Assembly (NCBI RefSeq): GCF_032118995.1
Contig: NC_092659.1
Location: 9,961,177 to 10,025,176 of the forward strand
Direction: 5' to 3'
Length of the DNA stretch: 64,000 nt
Source: Asterias amurensis
Lineage: Eukaryota; Echinodermata; Asteroidea; Forcipulatida; Asteriidae
The position numbers and the translations under genes were made by a program. The notes under the pieces are model-generated. The model was not told where the DNA came from. It saw nothing but the letters and a program-made list of their open reading frames with translations, and did no database searches. Of this stretch, positions 1 to 13,200 are shown in pieces; the stretch's first letter is position 1; each line of letters begins with the position of its first letter.

Positions 1-400
1 TTGACACATTCGTACCGTAACCAAATTGGTCTCTTTGTACTGGCAGGGTACAAAGTGACTATCAGCTAAGTCACTTGTATCTCAGAATAATCAGAAACGA
101 TGCAGAAATCTTGATTTAGTACAATGTATGAGGAAGTGTCTTGTAAAAAGGTACTAAGTGTTCAAGGTACGAAGTGGCCAAAGTCACTTCTTACCTTGCA
201 AAGGTAAAACGTGTCCAGGGTACAAAGTAGCAAAGGTATGAAGTGTCCTGACACCTAACTATCAGGAAAAAGCTCCAGAAAGCTTTAATATTCCAAACAG
301 TCTGGAACATTGGGTATTTGGCTCAAATCAAAAGTTATATATACAAAAGTTAAAAAAACGCTTGTCTGGTTTTAGTTCTGCATCTAAAGCATACTGCTGC
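1..400. repeat. Degenerate GGTAC-AAGTG short repeat array (48-245), otherwise no gene
   Basis: Between 48 and 245 an imperfect 14-mer of the form GGTACnAAGTGnCC recurs at least five times at irregular spacing (near 48, 150, 165, 219, 234). No coding potential is visible in this stretch downstream of EIF2A. Confidence 0.5.
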
Positions 401-656
401 CTAGCCTTGTCCAAGGCTCTTTATGCAAGCACCGGCCCGCTCTGAATTCACAAACTTACATAGATACTATACTACACGGTATATAACAGTACTTGATACC
501 GTGGGGTCGAAGCATGGCTTTTTGAGGTGATCGACGAGGTTACAACGAGGCTTTATCAGTCTCCTATGAGGTACAACAACCTATAGTATCTATGCAGTTT
601 GTGAATTCATAGCGGGTTGGTGCTTGCACAAAGAGCATTGGACAAGGCTAACCGCT
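401..656. mobile_element. Foldback/MITE with about 70-bp inverted ends (family G)
   Basis: The left arm starts GCCTTGTCCAAGGCTC and continues through GAATTCACAAACT; the right arm is its reverse complement with a few mismatches, ending near GGACAAGGCTAA. The ends resemble those of the element at 17044-17684. Confidence 0.7.
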
Positions 657-1178
657 GTCCAAACGGGTTTTGAGTTACCACAGACTGTAGTGTTTAGATA
701 GATTGAGGGCAAGTTATTAGGGAATTTCAGACAAACTACATACGCAGTAAATGAGTGTTTAGAATGTGTACACAAAAAGTTCTTTTAACTCAATTACCGA
801 AATTTCAAGTAATAAAACGATATGAACTATTAATGTTTTTTATACTTCTATAAAGAAAGCAAAATATTTTTAAAATGTTTTTATTTTTTGTCACAATTTT
901 TGGACCAATCAAGTACATTAACTTTGTAAGTGTATTTGATGTGTATTGTACAAACTAATTTACTAGTTGCAGCTTCTTGAAGTAAAAACAACCTTAGTTA
1001 GTGATGCAAACCAAAAGGAAAGCTACTTTTATATTTGCTCTTCAGTACTCAAATAAAGTTAAGCCTAGAATATCACACAGCTCATGGTCATGGTCTCATT
1101 TGTCTGTAGTCTGTCACAAAAATTGATGATATAAATGGCCCTGACTCTTCAAGAAGGATGTTACCGACTAGGGTTTCT
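657..1178. other. AT-rich DNA with no recognised feature
   Basis: No gene or clear repeat was seen. The last 30 bases (AAGAAGGATGTTACC at 1151-1165) recur just after the next MITE and near 6530. Confidence 0.4.
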
Positions 1179-1561
1179 TTAAAGACACCGGACACCTTTG
1201 GTAATTGTCAAAGACCAGTCTTCTCACTTAGTGTATCTCAACATACTCATAAAAGAACAAACCTGTGAAAATTTGAACTCCATAAGTCGTCCAAGTTGTG
1301 AGATAATAATGAAAGAAAAAACACCCTTGTCACACAAAGTTTTGAGCATTCAGATACTTGATTTCGAGACCTCAAAATCTAATTGAGGTCTCAAAATCAA
1401 ATTCAGGGAAAATTACTTCTTTCTCGAAAACTATGATACTTCAGAGGGAGCCGTTTCTCACAATGTTTTATACTATCAAAAGCTCCCCGTTACTTGTTAC
1501 CAAGTAAGGTTTTATGCTAATAATAATTTTGATTAATTACTAATAGTGTCCACTGCCTTTA
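1179..1561 (+). mobile_element. MITE-A copy
   Basis: The ends are TTAAAGACACCGGACAC and GTGTCCACTGCCTTTAA. The internal hairpin ATTTCGAGACCTCA...TGAGGTCTCAAAAT, typical of the family, is present. Plus orientation is defined as the one reading GTCAAAGACCAGTCTTCTC after the left end. Confidence 0.9.
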
Positions 1562-1645
1562 AGAAAGATGTTACCAGCGAGGGTTACTTCAAGGGATCAG
1601 ATATTTCTTCTGATAGCATAGCTTTACTGGAAACCAATCCTAAAC
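1561..1645 (+). repeat. Duplicated segment, partner at 6529-6613
   Basis: About 85 bases starting AAGAAAGATGTTACCAG are almost identical to 6529-6613. The similarity continues into the right part of the preceding MITE-A copies. Confidence 0.8.
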
Positions 1646-1846
1646 AAAGGTGTGAAGCTGTGCATGATGTAGTATTAAAAGGAATATGTAACGATAACAA
1701 TAAACAAAACCCAGCATTTTAGCAGGCAACATGATTGATTCTGCCAAGATTACAAATTATTGATCGCTTTCTAGCACTGCATACACCTGCAAGAAGCTGA
1801 TAATATTCTATGTATTATAGGCAAAGCCTTTAATACACCTTTCAAG

Positions 1847-2568
1847 TAAGCTTGGGCGATATCACGATATTATCGAATATCACGATATTAATTTGGAAAC
1901 GATTTCGATATCGGATGGATTTGGTTTTAATCGAAATATCGATATATCGCGATATCGATTAAATATCGCGATGTATTTGCTAGCTGAGACATCTTGCACC
2001 CCATAGGTTTGGAGTAAAACCAGAAGAATAGGTCATTTGAACACCTCTCTTATGCTATGACTGTCTCTTCTACAACTTTCACTTGGAGTTTGAAGACTGA
2101 TGATTCAGGGGTTTCCCTTAACTTTTTTTTTCAATCGCCCGCCGGGCGAGTCAACCAAAATTCTCGATCGCCCGCAGGTTTTTTCACTAGCCCACATGTA
2201 ATTATACACAAAATTTTCAAAACGAAAAACCCCCCCCCCCCAAAAAAAAACCCACGAAAGTGAAGCCTATAAAATTGCTTTTTTTTAGGATTTTATATCT
2301 GAATTTTTACCTTAAACTATCCCTTTTCCATCAACAACAACTTTAATGACTTCGTGGTTAGGGGGTCGGTTGATTTGAACATGTTTTGAACTCCGTTTGC
2401 AACAAAATCTTCATGAATCAACGATCAGTCAACAACGCACATTGAGAAATAATTAATGAATTGCCCCGTAACGCCCTCTGTTGGCAAAAGTTGTCCATGT
2501 TATTGGTTGTCCAAGGCTGTACATTGTGATATATCGTGAATAAAATAAATCAATATCGCCCAAGCTTA
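1847..2568. mobile_element. hAT-like non-autonomous element, 722 bp, 8-bp TSD
   Basis: Inverted ends TAAGCTTGGGCGATAT are flanked by perfect 8-bp duplications CTTTCAAG (1839-1846 and 2569-2576). The interior is rich in ATCGATAT-type motifs and carries no transposase. The same terminal sequence occurs at 53472-55216. Confidence 0.85.
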
Positions 2569-2585
2569 CTTTCAAGCCTTATTAT

Positions 2586-2836
2586 GGGTGCATTTGTTTA
2601 GCTTCCCTGTGTCGACCTTCCAGTGCTCACTTGGGTGAGCCCCCGATAAGAGCTAATTTAACTATCACTCACCCTCTCATGGTGATGTCATGCACCTCGG
2701 GCCAGCCCCAAAGTGACCTACTCCACAAGCAGGGCACTTTAGGCTGACCCAAGTGAGCCCCTGGTATGACGTACAAGCTATTCGAACGCACCGGGGTAAA
2801 CCGGGGTCAACCCAGGGAAGCTAATCGAACGCACCC
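2586..2836. mobile_element. MITE family E copy
   Basis: The inverted ends are GGGTGCATTTGTTTAGCTTC and GAAGCTAATCGAACGCACCC. The copy at 39349-39600 has the same length and internal landmarks (GTGAGCCCC, GTCATGCACCTCGGGCCAGC). Confidence 0.85.
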
Positions 2837-3132
2837 AAAAATATAAGTTTTCCCGATTTTTCCAAGGGAAAAAAAAAAATCAGACGACAGACTTAAGTGG
2901 GAAGAGTATGATGCCTGATATAATGGCAGCACTTAAAATTGTTGAATTGGGCAAATATATTGAACTTGGTTCTAGCAGAGAACACTGGATTAAACATCTG
3001 AATACGTTGGCGTGAACATATTCCTAGCCTGCTTAATGAGATGGTGTCATAATTAGGTAGATTTTTTTGGCTTACACCCGTTTCAGACAGGTGTGCCAGA
3101 TATAGATTAGGAGCGACTCTAGGTAGACCCAA

Positions 3133-3518
3133 ATTAAAGGAACACGTTGCCTTTGATCGGACGAGTTGGTCACTCAAAAGCGTTTGAAACCGTTTTGTTA
3201 TGAAATATATATGGTTAGAAAGATGTTTTAAAAGTAGAATATAATGATCCACACAAGTATCACTCAAAATTGCACGGTTTTCTTTTTACGTCGCGAACTA
3301 TCACGGTCGGCCATTTATTTTTGACTCCCATAAATGGCCGACCCTGTTATTGGACGAGGTAAAAGGAAAACCACGCAATTTCGAGGCATATTTGTGTAGA
3401 TCATTGTATTCTACTTTTACATCATCTTTCTAACCATATGCATTTTATAACCAACGGTCACAAAACGCTTTTCAAAGACCAACTCGACCGATCCAAGGCA
3501 ACGTGTTCCTTTAACTTT
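3133..3518. mobile_element. Palindromic MITE-B copy
   Basis: It ends TTAAAGGAACACGTTGCC and GGCAACGTGTTCCTTTAA. The two halves are inverted repeats meeting at about 3320-3340 (TTTGACTCCCATAAATGG). Confidence 0.88.
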
Positions 3519-3536
3519 GGTTTCAGACAGGTGAAC

Positions 3537-3864
3537 TTAAAGGCAGTGGACACTATAAAGACTAGTCTTCATAATTGGTGTATCTCAACATAGACATAAG
3601 AAAACAAACCTGTGGAAAAAAACACCCTTGTCAAACGAAGTTGTGTGCGTTTAGATGGTTGATTTTGAGATCTCAAGTTCTAAATCTGAGGTCTCAAAAT
3701 CAAATTCGTGGAAAATTACTTCTTTCTCGAAAACTATGGCACTTCACAGGGAGCTGTCTCTCACAATGTTTTATACTATCAAACTCTCCCCATTACTCAA
3801 CACCAAGAAAGGTTTTATGCTAATAATTATTTTGAGTAATTACCAATAGTGTCCACTGCCTTTA
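3537..3864 (+). mobile_element. MITE-A copy (shortened left part)
   Basis: TTAAAGGCAGTGGACAC and GTGTCCACTGCCTTTAA ends with TTAA at both sides. About 50 bases near the left end are missing relative to other copies. Confidence 0.88.
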
Positions 3865-4242
3865 ACATAACATTGCATTGGCTTGGCTCATGACAAGTTC
3901 GATGTCTGAAACCAAGGTGCTCCAGAGTCGTTCTGATTGACTGCAACAAAGATCTTTCTGCTTCTAGCGCGTCCACTTCTAGTGGTTTCAGACGACAAAC
4001 TTTTCATTTAATCCAGAATTTGGTTCAGCGCGACTCTGGAGCACCTGTCTGAAGCGGGTGTTAGTTCCAAGTAGAATGCCTGTTTTACCAGCTCACTCCA
4101 ATAAATCAAAGCCAAATCCTCTGAGTTCCTATCCTAAGGCTAACCTGTTTGACAGCAGACTTCCAGTTCAGCCATCCAACCATCAGGTTCCAACCAGCCA
4201 TCCAACCATCAGGTTCCAATAGTTCCAACCTTGGGTTTACTT

Positions 4243-7200
4243 CTAGCCCTTCAGTTCTAGTTGTTGTAGCTCCTTTATTAGAGCAGCTTCACCTTGTACT
4301 TTCTCCAGCTGGTTAGCTTCTAACACCTTGCCTCCGGCTTTTTGTTCCTTCAGTTTTTCAATGGCTTTCAGTTTCTGTTTTGCCAAAAATAAGAGTACAA
4401 TAAAGTAAACACCGAACGGTGAAATTGACTCATACCCATATTATATTGGTTTTACCCATAAACCAATGTTTGTTAGCAATGTATACTCAATATTTTCCCC
4501 GAGTCCTGTGAAAAAATACTAAAGGCATACAACTCGGGTGGGATTTGAACCCACAACCCTTCAATTCTAGAGCAGTGTCTTACCAACTAGACAACCGAGG
4601 TTGCCCAGTAGCTAGAGGCAGTTCGAAACCTATGTTTTGGCAGCGGGTACCGCGACGATATATACGATAGATTTAAAATTTCGCATAGAGGATAAAGAAT
4701 ATTAATTTTGTATTTTTCCACAGGACTCTGGGAAAGTACTGAGTATACAGTGCTAACACACATTGGTGTATGGGTAAAAACCAAAATTAATATTCTTTAT
4801 CCCCGATGCAAATTTAACATTTCTTATATATCATACCCATATTATTTAGTAAACGTTTGCGGTAACACTATGTAATGCTAATCTCTGAATGAGTTCGGGT
4901 GGTCCTGAAAAGAACTGTTGGTTTGAACTTGACATTTCCATCGGTATGCTCTGATCGTTATCTGGGGAAAGCAATATACATCAATACATGCATGACATGT
5001 GATAAAACTGAAGCAGCAAAGAAAGTTAGTTTGATATAAGCCTGAACATCTGATGTCACACTTCGAGGGGGGGGGGGTAAGTGGAGGGACACTCTGAGTC
5101 ATGATGAACCTTTAAGTGCTTTGTAAAATTAGAAACCGTACACTTGCCCGTCTTTTTCAACGTTTCTTTTTATTTGTGTGTCCCACTGTTTTCTAGTTTC
5201 GCGCAGGTCCCGCTAGTGGTTCTCCCCAGTCCCGTTTATACTTGATTTGTTTATTTTGTTCCCGTTCCATTTACTAATTTCCTGTCCTGAATCGTTTCCA
5301 AGTCCCTTTTCTTCTTTTCTTTCCCTTAAAATATTCCCAGCTCCATGCCATAATCAACACCTCCGTTGTGATCCTCATAATGACCCCGTGATTGCTTCCA
5401 CTGTACGCGCGAAGTTACTGGACGCTTGCGCTATGACTGTGACATCACAAATGGCGCCTGACAGGTATATGAAACAGCGCAGACCCCCCGACAACCCAGG
5501 GTAGCCCCCAAACCCAAAGTTACTACACGCTCGCGCTTGACTGTGGCGTCACAAACAACGAAATTGACTCCGGGACGCTTCCATTCCGCAGGGTGCGGGC
5601 ACCACTTGGCGTGAAAACAATGGCGGCGCCCATGCGATTTAAGCGTCATTATGGTACACATGTAGAACAATGAGTGATTCTAACATATTTATTCCATGAC
5701 CTGCATCTCTTTGGAACTCCTTGCCTGGTGCATGTTTCCCCACATCCTACAATCTGTACTGTTTTAAGAGGAATATCAATTTCTGCCTCCAGCTCTCCCG
5801 AGTTATTTTTATGTTTATAATCATTTTCTTCTTGAAGCCCCTTACCTAGAGTGGCTTTTAGCCTTGCTTGGAGCGAACTTGCATAAACACAAAATATATC
5901 GAACCCTCTTGGACAAACTCAAGCATGATTTGGAGTTTTTTTGGACAAAGAATATAATTTGGGAATGGGGAAAATGAAAGTTTAAAATTCTCTGCACCTT
6001 TCTAAGACTCTTGATCTTCTTGTCTGTTTCTGTGGCAATGTTTTCATCTTGTGCTGATATTGGGGTGACTGGCGTATGATGGGCCGGACCCAAGACATAG
6101 GAAGCCATCGCTAGGGCATCTCTCTGCTCACTGGTACGAGAATCCTGTAAAAGATGTTCCAACAGATAGACATAAATTAAAGGCACTGGAAAATATTGTC
6201 AAAGACCAGTCTTCTCACTTGGTGTATCGCAACATAAGCAAATTAACAAATTTGAGCTGAACTGGTCATCGAACTTGCAAGATAATAAAAGAAAAAACAA
6301 CCTTGTCACACGAAGTTGTTTGCTTTCAGATGCTTGATTTCGAGATCTCAAAACCTAATTCTGAGGTCTTGAAATCAAACCCGTGGAAAATTACTTACTA
6401 CGATACTTCAGAGGGAGCTGTTTCTCACAATGTTTTATACCACCAAAAGCTCTCCATTATTTGTTACCAAGTAAGGTTTTATGCTAATAATAATTTTGAT
6501 TAATTACTAATAGTGTCCACTGCCTTTAAGAAAGATGTTACCAGTGAGAGTTACTTCAAGGGATCAGATATTTCTTCTGATAGCATAGCTTTACTGGAAA
6601 CCAATCCTAAACAATATATAAGTAAGTTTTTATGCAATTGTTTTTTATAGTAATTGCCAATAGTGTCCGGTGCCTATAGTTGCTTCGAAGTTCCTGTAAA
6701 AATGTTCTTATTTTGAGCCAAACTAGTACTTTATTTCTTGATTCTTACCAGAGGGGAGCCGATCACCTCTTGCTGTTTAGCTTTGGCCTTGGCTTCTCGT
6801 TTCTTCTTGTTCTTCAAGGCGTTTTTAGAAAGGGCCTTGTCTGTAATAAAAGTATTAAAAATGTTATAAATAGTTCAAAACAATTTCTGTTTCATGACAA
6901 GAATACACATTTAACTCTCTCAGTGTCTGCGACATTTCAAAAGTTTCAAAAATTTCAAAAATTGCCCAACTTTGAGCGTTTTTTTTTGTTATTTTGAAAA
7001 TTCTGTGAAAAAAAAAAGAAGTAAATATATCTTGGTATCCCCCTCTTTGTCTTCTAACTCACATCTAACTCGCCATCTTATTCTGAAATATCCATGATTC
7101 TGAATGAATCAGGTGATTCTGAATCATTAAAGTAATAATAAAGAATACAAAGGAAACAAAGCGGCAGGTATTTTTACTGCAAGGTGAGTGGGACGAAGTT

Positions 7201-10200
7201 TGAATTATTAAACCTAATCCTTCGTACCATGTAATAATGAAAGTGCCTTTGGCACAATAGACTGAGCAAGTCTCGCGCGTAGTGGTGCGAGAAAACCACG
7301 ACAAATGAACAACTTTTGTTAATGAAATCATTTCTTTGCTATAAATTATTCTTAATGCCAAATCTGAACAACAATAAAACCTATTACAGCTTGTTCAAAT
7401 ATACAACTAATCAATTGTAGTCTATGTATAGAAAGTACAAAAGTAAAACTCTGGGACAAGGATGTTTATTTGATCTTAATTTTTTTGAATTCCCTGTTGT
7501 AAATCTATGCCCGAATGAGAAACTACTAAAAGCTGTTGTGTACGCGGATGACGATGGTCGCGAGAGCGTTATCTTAACAAGAGAAAGCCGACGCCTAAAG
7601 GGCCAATGAAAAGGCTTTTCACCCCTTGCGACCAAAACAAGCGTCTGCGTAAGTTTTGTGATCTGAGTTGGGCACAAACGCTTAATTTTTTTTCAAGTAA
7701 CCTGACCCGAGGTCCAGTTTATACATTCTTTGTTATTTTGTTGAACTTATTTTTACTTTTATACATGTTGTTAATAAGTGTTACATTTTCAACAATATAT
7801 GTAATTTGTTTTGGTCATAAAGTACGTTAAAGTAAAATAATGGACAAAACAAAATCTCCCCAACTCCATAAGGTTGGGACCACAATGGTCCCGGAAGTTC
7901 AAATACGCGCGAAACTTGCACGGTCCATATGCTGCCAATCCAGCCAGGAACACCAATTTTTCAGTTAGTGTTATGCCTTCCCCCCAAAAAAATAAAATTA
8001 AATACAGGTAGTACAAAAATTAACAAGAGCGAGAGTGCCCCCTTGTGATAACATGTATACTTTATACCTTGAACATGTACAGGGTTTGGCAATTTAAGTA
8101 TGAACATTACCTCGTACATGTACGAGGTTGGTGATTTCGCAAATGGACCTAGTACATTTTTTAGTTTTGCACTGAAAGAATTAAAGGGAAGAGAAAATAA
8201 GATCCAATTTACCTGAGAGTGTTTCTGCTGGCTCCTCTTCCTGAACCAATGAAAACAAGCAAAGAAAATATCAATAAAAAAATATAAAAAAAAACAAGTA
8301 TCAAAAACAATGGTTAAAGCCATTATACACTTTCGGTAAACAGTATTGTCCAAGTCCCACACTTCGTGTATCACAACTTATATATAAAATAACAATCCTG
8401 TGGAAATTTAGGCTCAATCGGACATCGGAGTCGGGAGAAAATAACGGGAAAACCCACTCCTGTTTTTGCGCGTTTCGCCGTGTCATGACATGTGTTTATA
8501 ACAAATCCGTAATTCTCGTTAACGAGAATTTATATTGTTTTACCGCTTTCTCAAAAAGTAAAGCATTTCATGGACTAATATTTCAAGAGAAGTCTTTCAC
8601 CATTACCTTCTGTAAACCCTGTAAATTATTTGTAAATCTGTGAACTTTTTAAATTTTTTCTGTACCGAAAGGGTCCAATGGCTTTAATGGAACAAAAGTA
8701 ATACAATAGACCGATCCATTCAGCTCCACCCAATGCGTATTGACCAATCACAACGCAACGAAGGTCCGAAAAATAAGGTCCGACATGCGTGCGGGTATCT
8801 TGGCGCCCGCGGCAGAATTGTGCAGAAAGGCATTCGAGAGCCCCACGTGTTCTTGCTCACACGTGCGTTATGGGCGGAGGCTACTGGATCGGTCTATTGA
8901 GTAAAAAGGTACCATACTACATAGGATTTATTTGGAAGCATGCAAAATGAGACTTTAAATATAGATATTAAACGTCTTCAAGCAAACTTGAATCCTTGAT
9001 TCTCCTTGGTAAATCCATAGCGAAAAGAGTGTGATACAAACCTACATTGCACGTCTTATAAAACTATGTTTCAATGGGAGACTTTTTTTAGACGGTCCTT
9101 TTTCACAGTAGTGTGCGTGCTCAGACCTAGGTGCACAATACTGAGCATGCGCGCACGCTCAGAGCCGCAAAAAAGGACCGTTTTGTCTGCTGACACCAGC
9201 ATCTCAAAAGTATCTTAAACACTCTACACATTGCGCTGTTTCAAGCTACACATGAAGGTGTGCCTGCATCCCATAATCGGATGCAGAAGTGCTATATTTG
9301 TTTTATATTCTACTTGTGCTTGTATGATAATAATTGTCTCACAATGGCTCATGAAAACCAGAGATAATTTAATATCATGAGGAAATTTGATTTTGTAAGA
9401 ACGTCAAGAAAGGAGTAAAACACCTACATTAAGTTTGAAGGAGGATGCTGCAGTCTTGGAGGCATTTGGAGGTCTATAAACAGCTGGCTTTGCATCAGCC
9501 TGCTTAGCGGATTGTTGCTGAGCAATAACTGGCTTAGATGGGAAGGTGCCAGCAGGAAATGGTTTCCATACAACCTCCCATAATTCCTTCTCACGAGGGA
9601 CAGAGTATTCACTGAATAACTTGCCTGAGTAGTGCCACATCTTGTAGCTGGGAAATAATAAAAGACAGTTTAATAATACATGTCAACAAACCTATTCTAA
9701 CTATCAAATGTTGGCAATTTGATTACTCCACCAAATTGATCCATACAAAAACATTGTTTGTCGTTTTCACCATTTGAGAGGGCACTGTTGATGTTAATAT
9801 TTCACATGTAACACATCATAACAATATTGACTGCTTTGGCTTCAAGGTAATCCCGGAGCAGTCCATTTTCAGAGAGAAAATGAAATGACCCGGGGGGTCT
9901 AGTTTGAACTATAGCACAATTTAAAAGCAACCACTATTGCTCTGATAGATTCACAGATTGTTAAAGACACTGGACACTATTGGTAATTGTCAAAGGCCAT
10001 GTCTCCTCACTTGGTGTATCTCAACATATGCATAAAATAACAAACCTGTGAAAATTTGAGCTCATTCAGTCGTCGAAGTTGTGAGATAATAATGAAGAAA
10101 AAAACCACCCTTGTCACACAGAATTGTGTTTTTCAGATGCTTGATTTCGAGACCTCAAATTCTAAATCTGAAGTCTCGAAATCAAATTCATGGAAAATTA

Positions 10201-13200
10201 CTTCTTTCTCGAAAACTACATCGCTTCAGAAGGAGCCGTTTCTCACAATGCTTTATACCATCAACAGCTCCCCATTACTCGCTACCAGGCAAGGTTTTAT
10301 GCTAATAATTATTTTGAGTAATTACCGATAGTGTCCAGTGCCTTTACATGTAAGTTAACAGCGCCATGCCGGTAACTTACCACTCCGGTAAGTTACCGGC
10401 TGTTCACACGTAATATCGGTAAGTTAGCAATTTGCAGCGATAAGTTAAAGGAATACGTTGCCTTGGATCGGACGAGTTGGCATTGCCTTGGATCGGACGA
10501 GTTGGCGTTGCCTTGGATCGGACGAGTTGGCGTTGCCTTGGATCGGATGAGTTGGTCTATAAAAAGCTTTCGTAACCATTTGTTATAAACTGCATATGGT
10601 TGGAAAGATGTTTTCAAAGTAGAATACAATGATCCACACAATATTGCCTTGAAATTGCGTGGTTTTCCTTTTACTTTGCGAACTAACAGGCGGCCATTTA
10701 TGGGAGTCAAAAATTTGACTCCCATTTAATGGCCACCCGTGTTAGTCAACAAGGTACAAGAAACACCGTGCAGTTTTGAGGCATGTTTGTGTGGATCATT
10801 GTATTCTACTTTAAAATATCTTTCTACCCATATGCATGTTATAACAAACGGTTACAAATGCTTTTCAAAGACCAACTCGACCGATCCAAGGCAACGTGTT
10901 CCTTTAATTATTTTATGTCCAATGTGAACACCGCTTATATTTCCTTGAAACGTGTTGAAGAACTCACCCATTTCCAACTCGAAGTCTTGGTGAGCATGTA
11001 GCAGTCAAGAAATGCTCTCCATCAGGGCACCATTCAAACTGTGTGGAGTCATCAGCTTGAATTTTACTCACTAGCTTTAAAGAGCTCCTTCCCCAGAATT
11101 CCTAACAAAATATATCAATAAATAAAATAAACAAATAAATCATTCAATAAATACATATATAAATAAATAAACCAATAAATAAATACATTAATATACATCC
11201 AAATTATTTTGAGTATTTACCAGTAGTGTCAACTGCCTTTAAAGGGCCTTAAGTGTCACTGAGTGAAGGCTATGCCCACTAAACAAGAAGCCACTATTAT
11301 TATTAATATTATTACGTACCATTTTGCCTCTTAAGTTACCAAAGCCAGCCAAGCAGAGAAGTATTTAAGCTGCTAAGGAAGACACAGTTAATGTTATGAA
11401 TATTCATCACTTATTAAAATATTACTAATCCAATTCTTGGTGGTACATCATGTTATTTAATCTGAAAAGAGTCGCAAAATAAATTTGTTTCAGCCGGGAG
11501 ACATTTTTTTTTGTGTATGTAAAATGTATTTTTGTGACATTGTTTTACTCTATAACAGATTTTAAATTTGCATTGGGGATAAAGAATATTTTTTTTTGTC
11601 ATTTCTTTTGGTACCCATACACCAATGTGATTAATATTGTTTTACTCGTTTCTCAAAATCTACATCACCTCAGCAAGTAGTATTTGGAGGTTCTACTATC
11701 ATTATCATCAAACAGTACAAGTTTAATGTAAATCTGTAGACATATTGTGTTTTGTTACAAAAAGTACCCAAATCCTTTTAGGCAAAACAGACAATGTAAT
11801 TTCTGTTGGTTTCTATGGCACTATTGGCTACATTTCAATTCATACTACCAGCTGAACAGTTGCATTTTAAAAGCTGTTGCTTTTTAGGAATTTGTTTAAG
11901 ATTCCCCATACAAAACTGTTTAAAGACACTGGACACCTTTGGTAATTGTCAAAGACCAGTCTTCTCACTTGCTGTATCTCAACATTCATACGTATATTAA
12001 AGTTTTAACCTGTTAAAGTTTGAACTTTTGGTATTTGAAGTTGCAAGACAATAAAAGAAAAAAACCCAACACCCTTGTCACAAGAAGTTGTGTGCTATCA
12101 GATGCTTGATTTTGGGACCCCAAAAGACCTTCTGAGGTGTCAAAATCAAATTATTGGAAAATTACTTCTTTCTCGAAAACTACAGTACATTACTTCAGAG
12201 GGAGCCGTTTCTCACAATGTTTTATAATATCATTAGCTCCCCATTGCTTGTTACCAAGTAAGCTTTTATGCTAACAATTATTTTGAGTAATTACCAAAAG
12301 TGTCCAGCCATAGATTTCACCAAACTCTTCCTACCTTAGGATTAATCTTAGGACTTAGGACAACTAAAGTTCCGTATTCAAATTCACATTGAACCCATTC
12401 TAAGTTAGGACGGGTTACTCATCCTAACTTGAGTTAGGATTCATCCTAGTGTATTGTTTATTTTTCTTGAGGAGCGTATTTTCATATCATATTAGTACCC
12501 AACTGTTTTGCCATTACAACTTTCCTCTGTTGACAATGTTTGGAATGTGAGTAAACAAGAAGGCTGCATTATAATAAACAAGAAAACAATGTAAATAAAT
12601 AAATCAACTAAAAGGATATCTGTTCCTTGTGGATTGTAGAACACAGTGTTTCTTGGCCCAGTGCCGAATTCAAACAGTGGTTCACACTTCAGATTGAAGA
12701 GGGTTGCTTTGGAGGGAATAACTGGTCAAAAACTGGTCAAGAAAAATGGATATTTGAATGCAATCATTATAATCCAATACAAAGCTTTTACATGGTGCAT
12801 GCCTGGAATAACAATTTTGGCCTTGGAGCAGGCCAAATTTTGAAGGGCACCAAGGCCAGTAGAAAGGGCACCAAGGCCAAAAGTTTCAAATTAGAGAAAG
12901 TTATGAAGGCCTGTAAGTTATTGAACTGGTCATTAGCATTAATAAACACGTCAATTAATCATTACAAATTGTTTAGAGGTTTCCCTAGGGGTGGTAAACC
13001 CAATGAAACATTGTTTTTTATTTTTGAAATAAGATATTGATAAATCATGTTCTTCATTCATGGAGAAATCCTAAACGATTTTGTCACAACATATTGAAGT
13101 AAAAAAAGAAAATTAAACTTCATTTCAATGAAGAAGACTACAAATCATCCCCAAAAGTTTCATTAGTCAAATTCATCTTAAACATCTTGCATCAAGCGTT

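Larger units (their letters stand above)
11361..12619 (-). other. EIF2A: EIF2A intron 11, U12-type AT-AC
   Basis: The exon ends CAAGGAACAG and the intron starts ATATCCTTTT, the AT-AC minor-spliceosome donor. The intron ends TTCCTTAGCAGCTTAAATAC, with a branch-like TTCCTTAGC (11380-11372) 12-13 nt before the terminal AC. Splicing here gives PQGTVLCLAGFGNLRGKM in frame, colinear with human SPHGHILVLAGFGNLRGQM. The upstream CAG cannot be the acceptor because TAA follows it in the reading frame. The intron is phase 1, like intron 10. It holds a MITE-A copy, a family D foldback and an H fragment. Confidence 0.88.

Noticed and set aside
4531-4603. A tRNA gene on the minus strand
   Set aside because: The same sequence recurs with identical body flanks at 56385-56455, so it is SINE-derived.
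11361-11370. CAG at 11371-11369 as the ordinary acceptor of EIF2A exon 12
   Set aside because: TAA would follow in the reading frame; only the AC acceptor restores the conserved peptide.
12627-13040. 137-aa plus-strand open frame
   Set aside because: It is antisense to EIF2A exon 11 and has no support of its own.
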